From Roseivirga sp. BDSF3-8 (GTDB lineage: Bacteria > Bacteroidota > Bacteroidia > Cytophagales > Cyclobacteriaceae): 64,000 bases of DNA. The notes under the pieces are model-generated. The model ran no database searches. It had not been told where the DNA came from and saw only the letters and a program-made list of their open reading frames with translations. A program made the translations under genes and the position numbers. Shown piece after piece: positions 1 through 9,450 of this stretch. The DNA is taken from assembly GCF_041449215.1 (NCBI RefSeq), contig NZ_JBGNFV010000001.1:2993001-3057000 (forward strand). Direction: 5' to 3'. Position 1 is the first letter of the stretch, and each line of letters begins with the position of its first letter.

Positions 1-2
1 AT

Positions 3-185
3 TCCGAGATTCAGTCTCTTTCTAGTGAGGAGCTCAATGAAAAAATAGCCTCTGAGCAAGAGGCCCTTCGTAAGCTTAAATTTGCTCATGCTATTTCGCC
101 TATAGAAAACCCGATGAAGATCAAAGAGTCGCGTAGGAATATAGCTAAACTTCAGACGGCCTTAAGATCTAAATCTGGAAATTAA
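3..185 (+). CDS. rpmC: 50S ribosomal protein L29, C-terminal part
   Basis: The 5' end lies outside the window; about 60 C-terminal codons are visible, ending in TAA. The reading frame gives an L29-type helical hairpin with the family motif LRKLKFAHA followed by a basic second helix and the tail LRSKSGN. L29 binds 23S rRNA near the polypeptide exit tunnel. The next gene, rpsQ, starts 11 bases after the stop, the standard L29-S17 order of the S10 operon, which supports the assignment. Confidence 0.93.
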   Translation, partial: SEIQSLSSEELNEKIASEQEALRKLKFAHAISPIENPMKIKESRRNIAKLQTALRSKSGN

Positions 186-196
186 GTAGCAGGACT

Positions 197-457
197 ATGT
201 CAACGACAAGAAATCTTAGGAAGGAAAGAGTAGGGCAGGTAGTCAGCAATAAGATGGATAAGACCATCACAATTGCTGTAAACCGTAAAGTAAAGCACCC
301 TATTTATGGGAAGTTTATTGGTAAAACTACCAAGTTTACTGCCCATGATGAGAATAATGATGCTGGTATCGGAGATACTGTGCGCATCAGTGAAACACGT
401 CCACTTAGCAAAAATAAGCGGTGGAGATTAGTAGAAATTATTGAAAGGGCCAAGTAA
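197..457 (+). CDS. rpsQ: 30S ribosomal protein S17
   Basis: The 86-residue product is a normal length for bacterial S17, a small OB-fold protein that binds 16S rRNA early in assembly. Family signatures are visible: the [16 protein letters not shown] strand near residues 13-28, the KHPIYGK turn, and the [17 protein letters not shown] segment close to the C-terminus. It lies between rpmC and rplN with 2 bases before rplN, so translation is probably coupled. A long antisense reading frame across it and rplN is an overlap artefact. Confidence 0.98.
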   Translation: MSTTRNLRKERVGQVVSNKMDKTITIAVNRKVKHPIYGKFIGKTTKFTAHDENNDAGIGDTVRISETRPLSKNKRWRLVEIIERAK

Positions 458-459
458 TC

Positions 460-828
460 ATGATACAGCAAGAATCTAGACTGTCTGTTGCCGATAATAG
501 CGGCGCGAAAGAAGTTCTTGTTATTCGGGTACTGGGTGGTACTAAAAAGAGATATGCAGGTATTGGCGATAAAGTAGTCGTAACTGTGAAATCAGCTCTT
601 TCATCTAGTAACCTTAAAAAAGGAACTGTTTCTAAAGCGGTTATTGTTCGGACCAAGAAAGAAGTTAGGCGTAAGGATGGTTCATATATTCGTTTTGAAG
701 ACAACGCAGCTGTGTTGCTCAACAATAATGACGAACCCCGTGGCACCCGTATCTTCGGACCTGTTGCTCGTGAACTAAGAGAGCGCCAGTTTATGAAAAT
801 TGTTTCACTGGCTCCTGAAGTCCTTTAA
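460..828 (+). CDS. rplN: 50S ribosomal protein L14
   Basis: The 122-residue product starts [18 protein letters not shown], the nearly invariant L14 N-terminus, and contains the signature region around [15 protein letters not shown] and the C-terminal block [11 protein letters not shown]14 sits at the subunit interface and contacts 16S rRNA helix 14. The position between rpsQ and rplX is canonical. Nothing unusual is seen in length or composition. Confidence 0.98.
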   Translation: MIQQESRLSVADNSGAKEVLVIRVLGGTKKRYAGIGDKVVVTVKSALSSSNLKKGTVSKAVIVRTKKEVRRKDGSYIRFEDNAAVLLNNNDEPRGTRIFGPVARELRERQFMKIVSLAPEVL

Positions 829-839
829 TTCATAAGACT

Positions 840-1160
840 ATGCAGAATAAACTTAGAATAAAGAAAGGCGATAAAGTTCGAGTTATTGCTGGTAATTCTA
901 AAGGCAAGGAAGGGGAAGTACTTAAAGTTCTTCCTGCTAAGAACAGAGCTATAGTCGAAGGCGCTAATGTTGTTACGAAGCATACCAAACCTTCAGCAAC
1001 AAACCCTAACGGTGGTATCGAAAAACAAGAAGCTTCTATCCATATCAGTAACCTGATGCTGATCGATCCTTCAAATGGTGAGCCTACCCGTGTAGGTCGT
1101 AAACATGATGATAAGGGCAAGCTTCAAAGGTATTCTAAGAAAACTGGAGACTTTATCTAA
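840..1160 (+). CDS. rplX: 50S ribosomal protein L24
   Basis: The 106-residue product has the KOW motif near its N-terminus ([20 protein letters not shown], about residues 8-27), the defining feature of L24, followed by the family block VVTKHTKP. L24 is an assembly initiator protein that binds domain I of 23S rRNA. It starts 11 bases after rplN and is followed after one base by the rplE start. A reading frame extending rplE back into this gene is not used. Confidence 0.98.
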   Translation: MQNKLRIKKGDKVRVIAGNSKGKEGEVLKVLPAKNRAIVEGANVVTKHTKPSATNPNGGIEKQEASIHISNLMLIDPSNGEPTRVGRKHDDKGKLQRYSKKTGDFI

Positions 1161-1161
1161 A

Positions 1162-1719
1162 ATGGCTAATCCCAGACTTAAAGAAAAATATCTTAAGGAC
1201 ATTGTATCTTCTCTGCATGAGAAGTTTGAGTACAAGTCCTCTATGGAAGTACCTAAGATTGTAAAAATCGCCATCAATAAAGGTATAGGTGCAGCTGTAG
1301 CTGATAAAAAATTAGTTGATGTTGGAGTAGAAGAACTTTCTACTATTACAGGTCAGAAGGCTGTTCCTACAAAGGCTAAAAACTCTATCTCTAATTTTAA
1401 ACTTAGAGATGGCATGCCTATCGGCGCACGCGTAACACTACGTGGTGAGAAAATGTATGAGTTTTTTGATCGCCTCATTAATATAGCTCTTCCCAGAGTA
1501 CGTGATTTTCGAGGTGTTTCAGACAAGGGCTTTGACGGCAGAGGTAATTATACCCTTGGCATTGAAGAGCAAATCATTTTTCCTGAAATCAGTATAGATA
1601 AAGTAAACAGGATCTCCGGTATGGACATCACATTTGTCACTACTGCGAAGACTGATGAGGAATGTTATGAATTGCTTAAAGCCTTCGGCATGCCATTCTC
1701 TAACAAAAATGCTAATTAA
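1162..1719 (+). CDS. rplE: 50S ribosomal protein L5
   Basis: The product is 185 residues when started at the ATG one base after the rplX stop ([13 protein letters not shown]). An in-frame upstream ATG would overlap rplX by 56 bases and add residues unlike L5, so it is rejected. L5 motifs are present: [33 protein letters not shown], the [12 protein letters not shown] block, and [11 protein letters not shown]5 binds 5S rRNA and the P-site tRNA elbow. Length and gene order are standard. Confidence 0.97.
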   Translation: MANPRLKEKYLKDIVSSLHEKFEYKSSMEVPKIVKIAINKGIGAAVADKKLVDVGVEELSTITGQKAVPTKAKNSISNFKLRDGMPIGARVTLRGEKMYEFFDRLINIALPRVRDFRGVSDKGFDGRGNYTLGIEEQIIFPEISIDKVNRISGMDITFVTTAKTDEECYELLKAFGMPFSNKNAN

Positions 1720-1722
1720 GTT

Positions 1723-1992
1723 ATGGCTAAAGAATCATTAAAAGCTAGAGAGAGAAAAAGAGAACGTCTAGTTGCCAAATACGCAGATAAGCGTGCGAAG
1801 CTTAAAGCTGAAGGCGACTGGGTTGGTCTTGATAAACTTCCTAAAAATAGTTCTCCTGTACGTCTTCACAATAGATGTAAGCTTACAGGTAGACCCAAAG
1901 GCTATATGCGGAAGTTTGGTATATCAAGGGTTACATTCCGGAAAATGGCTTCAGAAGGTCGTATTCCTGGTGTTACAAAAGCAAGTTGGTAA
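1723..1992 (+). CDS. rpsN: 30S ribosomal protein S14 (long, zinc-independent form)
   Basis: At 89 residues this is the long form of S14. The conserved C-terminal half is clear: [19 protein letters not shown] and the end block IPGVTKASW. Only one cysteine is present, so the CxxC zinc pair of the short form is absent, as in the zinc-independent paralogue. S14 binds 16S rRNA in the 30S head. The gene starts 3 bases after rplE. An AT-rich gap with a promoter-like element follows before rpsH. Confidence 0.97.
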   Translation: MAKESLKARERKRERLVAKYADKRAKLKAEGDWVGLDKLPKNSSPVRLHNRCKLTGRPKGYMRKFGISRVTFRKMASEGRIPGVTKASW

Positions 1993-2001
1993 TTATACCA
2001 G

Positions 2002-2037
2002 TTGCGTTTTTTTTATAGGAATTTTTCTGTATCTTTG
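2002..2037 (+). promoter_or_regulatory. Candidate internal promoter before rpsH
   Basis: The sequence TATCTTTG at 2030-2037 matches the Bacteroidota -7 consensus TAnnTTTG exactly, followed by C. A TTG at 2002-2004 could serve as the -33 element, but the 25-base spacer is longer than the usual 19-21. It lies in the only AT-rich gap of the ribosomal cluster (81 bases between rpsN and rpsH) and 36 bases before the rpsH start. It suggests a separate transcript for the spc genes from rpsH onward. Confidence 0.55.
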
Positions 2038-2073
2038 CAGGCCTGTTTGCGGTCTGTAATATAAGAAAGAGCG

Positions 2074-2472
2074 ATGATAACGGATCCTATAGCGGATTAT
2101 TTGACAAGAGTACGGAATGCTATCCGTGCCAATCATAGAGTAGTTGAAGTACCTGCTTCTAATATGAAGAAGGAGCTAACAAAGGTGCTTCACGACAAAG
2201 GATATATTCTTCACTATAAGTTTGAGGATGGTTCTGTTCAAGGTAATATTAAGATTGCTTTGAAGTATGATCCAGTCACGAAAGCTTCTGCCATTACTAA
2301 CCTTGAAAGGGTGAGTAAGCCAGGGTTGCGGAAATATACTAAAGCTGATACTCTCCCAAGGGTGCTTAACGGTCTTGGTATTGCAATCCTTTCCACTTCT
2401 AAAGGTGTTTTAACTGATAAGGAAGCTAGGGAGCAGAATATTGGTGGTGAGGTTTTGTGTTACGTGTATTAA
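2074..2472 (+). CDS. rpsH: 30S ribosomal protein S8
   Basis: The 132-residue product starts [16 protein letters not shown], the classic S8 N-terminus, and ends with the conserved block [18 protein letters not shown] then VLCYVY. S8 is a primary 16S rRNA-binding protein and, in other bacteria, the translational repressor of the spc operon. An RNA target for such control is not obvious here. The gene is the first after a promoter-like gap and may begin its own transcription unit. Confidence 0.98.
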   Translation: MITDPIADYLTRVRNAIRANHRVVEVPASNMKKELTKVLHDKGYILHYKFEDGSVQGNIKIALKYDPVTKASAITNLERVSKPGLRKYTKADTLPRVLNGLGIAILSTSKGVLTDKEAREQNIGGEVLCYVY

Positions 2473-2484
2473 GCTAAAGCTGCA

Positions 2485-3036
2485 ATGTCACGAATAGGTA
2501 AGAAATCCATAGAAATACCCAGTGGTGTAACAATTGAGTCTAATAACGGTCTTGTAACCGTTAAAGGACCTAAAGGTACACTTAATGAGAAAATAGACGC
2601 TTCATTTGAGATTAATCAGGAAGAGGGTGAACTAACTGTTAGTCGCCCTACTGAGCAAAAGCGGCATAAGTCACTTCATGGACTTTACAGGTCCCTCATC
2701 AACAATATGGTTGTAGGTGTGAATGAAGGGTATAAAAAAGAATTAGAGCTTGTTGGCGTAGGTTATAAAGCTACGGCTCAAGGCAATACTTTAGAACTAA
2801 ACCTGGGGTATTCCCACAGCATTTTCTTTGCTGTGCCTGAGGAGGTTAAGGTTTCAGCGGAAACACCTAAAGGTAAAAACCCTATCGTGACCCTTGAAGG
2901 CATTGATAAGCAGTTAATAGGGCAGGTAGCAGCTAAGCTCAAGTCACTGAGGAAAGTTGAACCTTACAAAGGTAAAGGTATTCGTTTCGTTGGTGAGCAG
3001 GTTAGAAGGAAAGCTGGTAAAACTGCTTCTAAATAA
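2485..3036 (+). CDS. rplF: 50S ribosomal protein L6
   Basis: The 183-residue product starts MSRIGKKSIEIPSGV and carries both L6 repeats, with the second-domain signature KVEPYKGKGIRFVGEQVRRK and a short basic tail GKTASK. L6 contacts the factor-binding stalk base near the sarcin-ricin loop. It is slightly longer than most L6 proteins (about 178), within the family range. It is followed 9 bases later by rplR. Confidence 0.98.
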   Translation: MSRIGKKSIEIPSGVTIESNNGLVTVKGPKGTLNEKIDASFEINQEEGELTVSRPTEQKRHKSLHGLYRSLINNMVVGVNEGYKKELELVGVGYKATAQGNTLELNLGYSHSIFFAVPEEVKVSAETPKGKNPIVTLEGIDKQLIGQVAAKLKSLRKVEPYKGKGIRFVGEQVRRKAGKTASK

Positions 3037-3045
3037 GGTTAAAAG

Positions 3046-3396
3046 ATGGCTACAGATAAAATTGCTAGAAGGCTTCGGATTAGAAGAGGTATCAGAAGGA
3101 AGATCAGTGGTACTGCAGATAAACCTCGTCTCTCCGTGTTTAAATCCAATAAGGCTATTTATGCCCAGCTAATAGATGATATAAAAGGTCATACTATTGC
3201 TCAGGCTTCTTCTAAAGAGTTTGGAGAGCAGAATTCTGCTAATTTGGATATTTGCAAGAATGTTGGCAAGTCCTTGGCTGAGAGAGCCTCTTCAAATGGT
3301 ATCGAGAACGTAGTTTTTGATCGTAGTGGCTATCAGTTCCACGGTAAAATTAAGGCTCTTGCTGATGGTGCAAGAGAAGGAGGCCTCAAATTTTAA
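3046..3396 (+). CDS. rplR: 50S ribosomal protein L18
   Basis: The 116-residue product shows the basic N-terminal arm ([19 protein letters not shown]), the conserved [19 protein letters not shown] strand region and the C-terminal block [20 protein letters not shown] followed by EGGLKF. L18 binds 5S rRNA together with L5. Its place between rplF and rpsE is canonical; the next start follows after 6 bases. Confidence 0.98.
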   Translation: MATDKIARRLRIRRGIRRKISGTADKPRLSVFKSNKAIYAQLIDDIKGHTIAQASSKEFGEQNSANLDICKNVGKSLAERASSNGIENVVFDRSGYQFHGKIKALADGAREGGLKF

Positions 3397-3402
3397 GTTG
3401 TT

Positions 3403-3921
3403 ATGTCCCAGAACAATATAAAGTCTGTTAAAGCAAGTGAGATTGACCTTAAGGAACGTGTCGTAACCATTAACCGTGTTGCGAAAGTTGTTAAAGGTGG
3501 TCGTCGTTTTAGCTTCTCAGCAATAGTAGTAGTTGGTGATGGTAACGGTGTCGTAGGCTATGGCTTAGGTAAAGCTAATGAGGTTACAGATGCTATTACA
3601 AAAGGTATTGACGATGCTAAGAAAAACCTCATGAAGGTTCCTGTACTTAACGGAACAGTTCCTCATGATGCTATCGGAAAGTATGGTGGCGGCTTTGTCC
3701 TCGTTAAACCAGCTGCTCCTGGTACCGGTGTGATAGCTGGTGGTGCCATGCGTGCCGTATTTGAAAGTGCCGGTGTTAAGGATGTTTTGGCTAAGTCTAA
3801 AGGTTCTTCAAATCCCCACAACGTTGTTAAGGCAACAATTAATGCGCTTTCTAGAATGCGTGATGCCTATACTGTAGCTCAACACCGCGGTATCACTTTA
3901 AATAAAGTTTTCAACGGGTAA
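3403..3921 (+). CDS. rpsE: 30S ribosomal protein S5
   Basis: The 172-residue product has the S5 double-stranded RNA-binding domain ([20 protein letters not shown], then [19 protein letters not shown]) and the C-terminal domain with [19 protein letters not shown] and [13 protein letters not shown]5 lies near the mRNA entry and decoding centre. The glycine-rich loop where spectinomycin-resistance changes arise in other bacteria appears intact. It lies directly upstream of rpmD in the usual order. Confidence 0.98.
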   Translation: MSQNNIKSVKASEIDLKERVVTINRVAKVVKGGRRFSFSAIVVVGDGNGVVGYGLGKANEVTDAITKGIDDAKKNLMKVPVLNGTVPHDAIGKYGGGFVLVKPAAPGTGVIAGGAMRAVFESAGVKDVLAKSKGSSNPHNVVKATINALSRMRDAYTVAQHRGITLNKVFNG

Positions 3922-3933
3922 TCCTTTCATAGC

Positions 3934-4116
3934 ATGGCGAGTAAAGTAAGAATAACCCAGGTCAAAAGTACCATTAAGCGTCCTTCAGATCAGAAAAAAA
4001 CTATTCAGGCATTAGGTTTGGGTAGAATTAATAAATCTGTTGAGGTGGAAAATACACCTCAGGTAGCAGGAATGGTCAGGAAAGTCAATCATTTGATCAC
4101 CGTAACTGAGCTTTAA
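3934..4116 (+). CDS. rpmD: 50S ribosomal protein L30
   Basis: The 60-residue product is a standard short bacterial L30. The motif KVRITQVKSTIKRPSDQKKT and the loop LGLGRINKSVE match the family. L30 is a small alpha/beta protein on the solvent side of the 50S subunit. It is separated by a single base from rplO, so translation is likely coupled. Confidence 0.97.
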   Translation: MASKVRITQVKSTIKRPSDQKKTIQALGLGRINKSVEVENTPQVAGMVRKVNHLITVTEL

Positions 4117-4117
4117 G

Positions 4118-4564
4118 ATGAAATTGCATTCACTAAAACCTGCCAAGGGTTCAGTAAAGAACAAAAAGCGTATTGGTAGAGGACAGGGATCTGGTCGTGG
4201 AGGTACATCGACACGCGGGCATAAAGGTGCTAAATCCAGATCTGGTTACTCTCAAAAACTCGGATTTGAAGGTGGTCAGATGCCCCTTCAGAGAAGAATC
4301 CCTAAATTTGGGTTTAACAATCCTAATAGGGTTGAATATAAAGCTATTAACTTAGATACTCTTCAGCAGATCCTTGATTCCGAGAATGTTGAAAAGGTTG
4401 ATTTTGAATTTTTGAGAAATCACGGCTATGCAGGAAAAAATGATCTCATTAAAATCCTCGGTCGCGGAGAGCTAAAGGGTAAAGTTGAAGTAGAAGCTCA
4501 TGCTTTTTCTGCTTCGGCCATTGAAGCAATTGAAAAAGCCGGCGGTAAGGCCACGAAACTTTAA
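4118..4564 (+). CDS. rplO: 50S ribosomal protein L15
   Basis: The 148-residue product opens MKLHSLKPAKGSVKNKKRIG and has the long Gly/Arg/Lys-rich extension typical of L15 (GRGQGSGRGGTSTRGHKGAK), then KLGFEGGQMPLQRRIPKFGF. L15 threads its extended tail into 23S rRNA and is needed for late 50S assembly. Two bases separate it from secY, the conserved rplO-secY junction. Confidence 0.98.
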   Translation: MKLHSLKPAKGSVKNKKRIGRGQGSGRGGTSTRGHKGAKSRSGYSQKLGFEGGQMPLQRRIPKFGFNNPNRVEYKAINLDTLQQILDSENVEKVDFEFLRNHGYAGKNDLIKILGRGELKGKVEVEAHAFSASAIEAIEKAGGKATKL

Positions 4565-4566
4565 TT

Positions 4567-5883
4567 ATGAAAAAGTTTTTCTCCACCATACGGAATATTT
4601 TCTCTATTGAAGAACTTAGGTCGAGAATTCTATATACCTTATTCTTCCTTATAATTTTTCGTTTAGGTTCTTTTGTAGTCCTCCCGGGAATTGATCCTGA
4701 TAAGTTATCGGATAATTCAACTGGTTTCTTTGGACTACTTGACACTTTCCTTGGTGGGGCCTTTAGTAATGCCTCCATTTTTGGTCTTGGCATTATGCCA
4801 TATATTTCAGCCTCTATTGTTTTGCAGTTGCTTACGGTAGCTGTTCCGTATTTTCAAAAAATGCAAAAGGATGGAGAGTCTGGGAGAAAGAAAATAAATC
4901 AGATCACCAGGGTTCTGACTGTAATTATATGCCTTGGACAATCTGTTGCATATATAAAGGGTACGATAAACCCTGAGGCAATTATGTTGCCCAATTCATT
5001 TGTATTCCTATTATCCTCCATGATTATTCTCACTGCCGGTACAATCTTCTGTATGTGGTTAGGGGAGAAAATAACGGATAAAGGTATTGGTAATGGGATC
5101 TCCATGCTTATCATGATAGGTATCATTAGCCGATTCCCTGGGGCCATTCTTGCGGAGGTGGCTACACGGCAACTGGAAGGAGCAATATTCCTTATTATCG
5201 AGGTAGTGGTCCTCTTCTTCATCGTAATGGGAGTTGTGGCACTTACCCAGGCAGTTAGAAAAGTTCCTGTGCAATATGCTAAACAGGTTGCTGGAAAGCA
5301 GGTTTATGGTGGTCAAAGGCAGTATATTCCTCTGAAGGTTAATTCTGCTGGGGTTATGCCTATTATTTTCGCTCAGTCATTAATGTTTATTCCACCAATT
5401 ATTGCTGGATTCTTCGATGATAGTGAATATGCATCATATGTCACTCAATGGTTTTCTGACTATACCACCTGGCAGTACAACCTTGTTTCAGCATTACTTA
5501 TAATTTTGTTTACTTTTTTCTACACGGCTATTACGATTAATCCTAATCAGATAGCTGATGATTTAAAAAGAAATGGTGGCTTTATTCCTGGTGTTAAACC
5601 AGGTAAGCAAACTTCGGAATATATTGATAGTGTTCTCACTAAGATTACTTTACCTGGTTCTCTTTTCCTAGCTTTAGTCGCCATTCTACCTGCTTTTGCA
5701 GCTATGGCAGGAGTAGGTAGAGAATTTGCTCAGTTTTACGGTGGGACGTCTCTGCTTATTATGGTTGGTGTTATTTTGGATACCCTCCAACAGATTAATA
5801 GCTACCTTTTGATGAGACATTACGAGGGAATGATGAAGTCTGGAAGGATGAAGGGAAGATCATCTAATGTCGCTGTGGCCTAA
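4567..5883 (+). CDS. secY: Preprotein translocase subunit SecY
   Basis: The 438-residue integral membrane protein has about ten hydrophobic segments and forms the Sec channel with SecE and SecG. SecY signatures are visible: FRLGSFVVLPGIDP after the first transmembrane helix, the plug-region run GFFGLLDTFLGGAFSNASIF, GIMPYISASIVLQLL, and the cytoplasmic loop KQVYGGQRQYIPLKVN. The C-terminus MMKSGRMKGRSSNVAVA is basic. The stop codon overlaps the map start by one base (TAATG), implying coupled translation. Confidence 0.98.
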   Translation: MKKFFSTIRNIFSIEELRSRILYTLFFLIIFRLGSFVVLPGIDPDKLSDNSTGFFGLLDTFLGGAFSNASIFGLGIMPYISASIVLQLLTVAVPYFQKMQKDGESGRKKINQITRVLTVIICLGQSVAYIKGTINPEAIMLPNSFVFLLSSMIILTAGTIFCMWLGEKITDKGIGNGISMLIMIGIISRFPGAILAEVATRQLEGAIFLIIEVVVLFFIVMGVVALTQAVRKVPVQYAKQVAGKQVYGGQRQYIPLKVNSAGVMPIIFAQSLMFIPPIIAGFFDDSEYASYVTQWFSDYTTWQYNLVSALLIILFTFFYTAITINPNQIADDLKRNGGFIPGVKPGKQTSEYIDSVLTKITLPGSLFLALVAILPAFAAMAGVGREFAQFYGGTSLLIMVGVILDTLQQINSYLLMRHYEGMMKSGRMKGRSSNVAVA

Positions 5884-6656
5884 TGATTAAATATAAGTCA
5901 GGGGAGGAAATTCAAATTATTAAAGAGAGTGCTGATATTTTGGGTCGCGCACATGCAGAAGTGGCCAAAAATGTTAAGCCTGGAGTAAAAACTCTTCAAC
6001 TAGATAAGATAGCTGAGGAGTTTATTAGAGATCATAATAGTTCTCCGTCTTTTAAAGGTTACAATGGGTTCCCATTTTCCTTATGCATCTCAGTTAATGA
6101 GGCTGTTGTTCATGGATTTCCTAGCAACTATGAACTTAAAGATGGAGATATTGTTAGCATAGATTGCGGAGTTTATTTTAATAAATTCCATAGTGATTCA
6201 GCTTACACTTATGCTGTAGGTAATGTGTCTAATGAGGTAAAAGACCTTTTAGAGACAACTAAAGAGTCACTTTATTTAGGCATTGAACAGGCTCGCTTCG
6301 GAAATAGAATCGGAGATATTGGGTACGCCATTCAGCACTTTGTTGAGAGTAAAGGCTACACAGTTGTTCGCGAGCTAGTGGGACATGGATTGGGAAGAGA
6401 CCTTCATGAATCCCCTGAAGTTCCAAATTTTGGAAGAAGAGGCAATGGCCCTAAATTGAAAGAAGGAATTGTAATTGCTATAGAACCTATGGTTAATTTA
6501 GGTACTAGAGCGGTTGTTCAAGAAGCTGATGGATGGACTATTAGAACAAAAGATAGACAACCTTCAGCTCATTATGAACATACAGTGGCGATCTTCAGAG
6601 ATAAGACAGAAGTTCTGACGACCCACAAGTATATAGAAGAAGTACTGAGTAATTAG
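5883..6656 (+). CDS. map: Type I methionyl aminopeptidase
   Basis: The 257-residue cytosolic metallopeptidase removes initiator methionine from nascent proteins. Metal ligands of the pita-bread fold are visible: D in SIDCGVYF, D in [14 protein letters not shown] in [21 protein letters not shown] in [10 protein letters not shown] and E in [11 protein letters not shown]. Residue EAVVHGFPS supplies the substrate-site histidine. The gene overlaps secY by one base and precedes infA by 5 bases, the usual spc-alpha junction. Confidence 0.98.
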   Translation: MIKYKSGEEIQIIKESADILGRAHAEVAKNVKPGVKTLQLDKIAEEFIRDHNSSPSFKGYNGFPFSLCISVNEAVVHGFPSNYELKDGDIVSIDCGVYFNKFHSDSAYTYAVGNVSNEVKDLLETTKESLYLGIEQARFGNRIGDIGYAIQHFVESKGYTVVRELVGHGLGRDLHESPEVPNFGRRGNGPKLKEGIVIAIEPMVNLGTRAVVQEADGWTIRTKDRQPSAHYEHTVAIFRDKTEVLTTHKYIEEVLSN

Positions 6657-6661
6657 TATTT

Positions 6662-6880
6662 ATGGCAAAGCAAGCATCCATCGAACAAGACGGTACAATC
6701 GTTGAAGCATTATCAAATGCAATGTTTCGGGTGGAATTAGAAAATGGTCATCAGGTGATTGCCCATATATCTGGAAAGATGAGAATGAATTACATTAAGA
6801 TTCTTCCTGGGGATAGGGTCAAACTTGAAATGTCGCCTTATGATCTTACCAAGGGTCGAATTGTTTATAGATATAAATAA
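6662..6880 (+). CDS. infA: Translation initiation factor IF-1
   Basis: The 72-residue OB-fold protein is exactly the family length. Conserved runs include [36 protein letters not shown] and the C-terminal [17 protein letters not shown]-1 occupies the 30S A site during initiation. It is followed after 5 bases by rpmJ, the conserved infA-rpmJ-rpsM order. Confidence 0.98.
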   Translation: MAKQASIEQDGTIVEALSNAMFRVELENGHQVIAHISGKMRMNYIKILPGDRVKLEMSPYDLTKGRIVYRYK

Positions 6881-6885
6881 CTGCG

Positions 6886-7002
6886 ATGAAAGTTAAGGCA
6901 TCTATTAAAAAGCGTAGTGCTGACTGTAAAGTGATCCGTAGGAAAGGTAAATTGTACGTGATCAACAAGAAGAATCCCCGATTCAAACAAAGACAAGGTT
7001 AA
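6886..7002 (+). CDS. rpmJ: 50S ribosomal protein L36, zinc-free (C-minus) form
   Basis: A 38-codon gene begins [19 protein letters not shown] and ends NPRFKQRQG, the full length of bacterial L36. Of the four zinc ligands of the C-plus form (C11, C14, C27, H33 in E. coli numbering) only C14 remains; the others are S, N and F. This is therefore the zinc-independent paralogue. It lies 5 bases after infA and 2 before rpsM, which confirms identity despite the small size. Confidence 0.96.
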   Translation: MKVKASIKKRSADCKVIRRKGKLYVINKKNPRFKQRQG

Positions 7003-7004
7003 TT

Positions 7005-7382
7005 ATGGCTAGAATTGCAGGAGTTGATATTCCGGATAATAAGCGAGGTGAGATAAGCCTTACCTATATTTTTGGTATTGGACGTAGTTCATCCAAAAGA
7101 ATCCTTGAAAAAGCCGGGGTTGACGTCAGTAAGAAGGTTAAAGATTGGACTGATGACGAATCTAACGATATTCGTTCAATCATTAATGAAGAATTCAAGA
7201 CTGAAGGTGTTCTGAAGAGTGAAATTCAGATGAACATCAAACGTCTTATGGATATTGGTTGTTATCGTGGTTTGCGCCATAGGAAAGGACTTCCGGTGAG
7301 GGGGCAAAGAACTAAAAACAACTCCAGAACCAGGAAGGGTAAAAGAAAAACTGTGGCTAACAAAAAGAAAGCTACTAAATAA
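7005..7382 (+). CDS. rpsM: 30S ribosomal protein S13
   Basis: The 125-residue product starts [20 protein letters not shown] and carries the helix-two-turn-helix region followed by [20 protein letters not shown], the S13 signature. The C-terminal tail is Lys/Arg-rich and reaches toward the A- and P-site tRNAs. It begins the alpha-operon portion rpsM-rpsK-rpsD-rpoA-rplQ, 2 bases after rpmJ. Confidence 0.98.
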   Translation: MARIAGVDIPDNKRGEISLTYIFGIGRSSSKRILEKAGVDVSKKVKDWTDDESNDIRSIINEEFKTEGVLKSEIQMNIKRLMDIGCYRGLRHRKGLPVRGQRTKNNSRTRKGKRKTVANKKKATK

Positions 7383-7394
7383 TAGCATTTGATT

Positions 7395-7787
7395 ATGGCT
7401 CAGAAGAGAAAAGATAAAGGTAAAAAGAGGGTAGTAAATGTTGAACCTGTAGGACAGGCCCACATTAAAGCCTCTTTCAACAATATTATCATTTCGATGA
7501 CCAATTCCACCGGCCAGGTAGTCTCCTGGGCGTCTGCTGGAAAGATGGGTTTCAAGGGGTCCAAGAAAAACACTCCTTATGCTGCTCAGGTAGCTGCACA
7601 AAATGCTGCACAAGCGGCCTACGATTTAGGACTTCGCAAAGTTGACGTTTTCGTTAAAGGACCTGGATCAGGAAGAGAATCCGCAATTCGTACTATCCAG
7701 AATACGGGTATAGAAGTTATGTCCATCCGTGATCAAACTCCTTTGCCTCATAATGGATGCCGTCCTCCTAAAAGAAGGAGAGTTTAA
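7395..7787 (+). CDS. rpsK: 30S ribosomal protein S11
   Basis: The 130-residue product is read from the ATG giving [18 protein letters not shown]. An in-frame TTG two codons earlier is less plausible. The S11 core is clear: [39 protein letters not shown], and the C-terminal signature [21 protein letters not shown]11 lies on the 30S platform near the E site and mRNA. The start falls 12 bases after rpsM. Confidence 0.97.
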   Translation: MAQKRKDKGKKRVVNVEPVGQAHIKASFNNIIISMTNSTGQVVSWASAGKMGFKGSKKNTPYAAQVAAQNAAQAAYDLGLRKVDVFVKGPGSGRESAIRTIQNTGIEVMSIRDQTPLPHNGCRPPKRRRV

Positions 7788-7814
7788 TTATTAATCTGAG
7801 AATCGCGAAATATA

Positions 7815-8420
7815 ATGGCTAGATATAGAGGTCCCAAGTCAAAAATTGCCAGAAGATTTAATGATCCGATCTTCGGCCCTAGTAAAGCGCTTCAGAAGAA
7901 AAGTTACCCTCCCGGTCAGCACGGTCGTGGTCGCCGCAGAAAACCTTCTGAATATGCTATTCAGCTCATGGAAAAGCAAAAAGCTAAGTATACCTATGGT
8001 GTATTGGAAAAGCAATTTGCTAATCTCTTCCATAGAGCCCAGAGTAAAAAAGGGATTACCGGTGAAATTCTTCTTCAGCTTCTAGAAGCCAGATTAGATA
8101 ACACAGTATTCCGTCTTGGCATTGCTCCCACAAGAAGGGCCGCCAGACAATTGGTTTCACACAAACACATTACTGTAAATGGTGATATCGTTAATATCCC
8201 TTCTTACAGCCTGCGTCCCGGTGATGTGGTTGGTGTTCGTGAAAAATCTAAGTCTCTTGAGTCTATCACTGATAGCCTTTCTGCTACTGCCAGTAAAAAA
8301 TTCTCCTGGCTTGAGTGGGATGGTAGTGAAATGACAGGTAAATACGTTACCCCTCCTCAGAGGGATGAAATTCCTGAGAATATTCAAGAGCAATTGATTG
8401 TCGAGCTTTACTCTAAGTAA
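7815..8420 (+). CDS. rpsD: 30S ribosomal protein S4
   Basis: The 201-residue product begins [20 protein letters not shown] and contains the S4 RNA-binding domain around [19 protein letters not shown] and [21 protein letters not shown]4 nucleates the 30S body and in many bacteria represses the alpha operon. The N-terminal segment has no cysteine cluster, so it is the zinc-free type. It lies 27 bases after rpsK and 35 before rpoA. Confidence 0.98.
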   Translation: MARYRGPKSKIARRFNDPIFGPSKALQKKSYPPGQHGRGRRRKPSEYAIQLMEKQKAKYTYGVLEKQFANLFHRAQSKKGITGEILLQLLEARLDNTVFRLGIAPTRRAARQLVSHKHITVNGDIVNIPSYSLRPGDVVGVREKSKSLESITDSLSATASKKFSWLEWDGSEMTGKYVTPPQRDEIPENIQEQLIVELYSK

Positions 8421-8455
8421 TCAATCGACTTTTTATCTAAAAATCCCAATATAAT

Positions 8456-9445
8456 ATGTCCATACTTGCTTTTCAGATGCCCGAGAAAGTGGTGATGGAA
8501 AAGGCTGATGACTTTCATGGCCTTTTTACTTTTAAGCCGCTTGAAAAGGGATATGGGGTTACAATTGGTAATGCATTAAGGAGAATACTTCTCTCTTCTC
8601 TTGAGGGTTATGCTATTATCGGTATTAAAATACCAGGTGTATTGCATGAGTTCTCTACTATAGAGGGAGTGGTGGAAGACGTTGCAGAGGTTATCCTTAA
8701 TTTTAAAGGGGTTCGGTTCAGAAAAGTTACTGACGTAGTTGATAATAAGATTACGGTTAGTATAAAGAATCAGAGTGTTTTTAAAGCCGGTGATATCAAT
8801 AACTTCACTACAGGCTTTGAAGTGCTAAATCCTGACCATGTGATCTGCCATCTCGATCAGTCTGTAGAGATGGAAGTTGAACTAATGGTAGATAAGGGAC
8901 GTGGTTATGTGCCTGCGGAAGAAAATAAGCCCAACGAACAAGTCTTTGGCTATATTCCTATCGATGCGATCTTTACCCCTATAAAGAACGTAAAGTACAG
9001 TGTGGAGAACACTCGTGTTGAGCAGAAAACTGACTACGAGAAACTTATCCTTGATATAGAGACCGATGGTTCCATTCACCCTGAGGCTGCGCTGAAAGGT
9101 GCTGCGAATATACTCATTCAACACTTTATGCTCTTCTCCGATCAGACTATGATACTGGAGGCCAATGAGCAAGGTGAGCCTGATGCAGTGGATGAGGAAA
9201 TGCTGCACATGCGTAAATTGCTTAAGACGCCTTTGAGCGATCTTGACCTCTCTGTCAGAGCTTATAACTGTTTAAAAGCAGCCGATGTGAAGACCCTGGG
9301 GGACCTCGTCAGGCTGGAAATCAGTGACATGATGAAGTTCCGGAATTTCGGAAAAAAATCACTCGCTGAGCTGGAGCAATTGGTTGCAGAGAAAAACCTT
9401 ACCTTCGGAATGGACCTTAGCAAGTATAAACTCGACGAAGACTAA
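8456..9445 (+). CDS. rpoA: DNA-directed RNA polymerase subunit alpha
   Basis: The 329-residue product has both alpha domains. The N-terminal dimerisation and assembly domain contains [20 protein letters not shown] and [20 protein letters not shown]. The C-terminal domain contains [20 protein letters not shown] and [15 protein letters not shown], two helix-hairpin-helix-like DNA and activator contacts. The linker after residue 230 is acidic. The gene is followed 5 bases later by rplQ, as in most bacteria. Confidence 0.98.
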   Translation: MSILAFQMPEKVVMEKADDFHGLFTFKPLEKGYGVTIGNALRRILLSSLEGYAIIGIKIPGVLHEFSTIEGVVEDVAEVILNFKGVRFRKVTDVVDNKITVSIKNQSVFKAGDINNFTTGFEVLNPDHVICHLDQSVEMEVELMVDKGRGYVPAEENKPNEQVFGYIPIDAIFTPIKNVKYSVENTRVEQKTDYEKLILDIETDGSIHPEAALKGAANILIQHFMLFSDQTMILEANEQGEPDAVDEEMLHMRKLLKTPLSDLDLSVRAYNCLKAADVKTLGDLVRLEISDMMKFRNFGKKSLAELEQLVAEKNLTFGMDLSKYKLDED

Positions 9446-9450
9446 AGGCA

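Noticed and set aside
438-746. 102-codon antisense frame over rplN
   Set aside because: It lies opposite a fully conserved ribosomal protein gene and has no domain, signal or start support; it is a by-product of codon composition.
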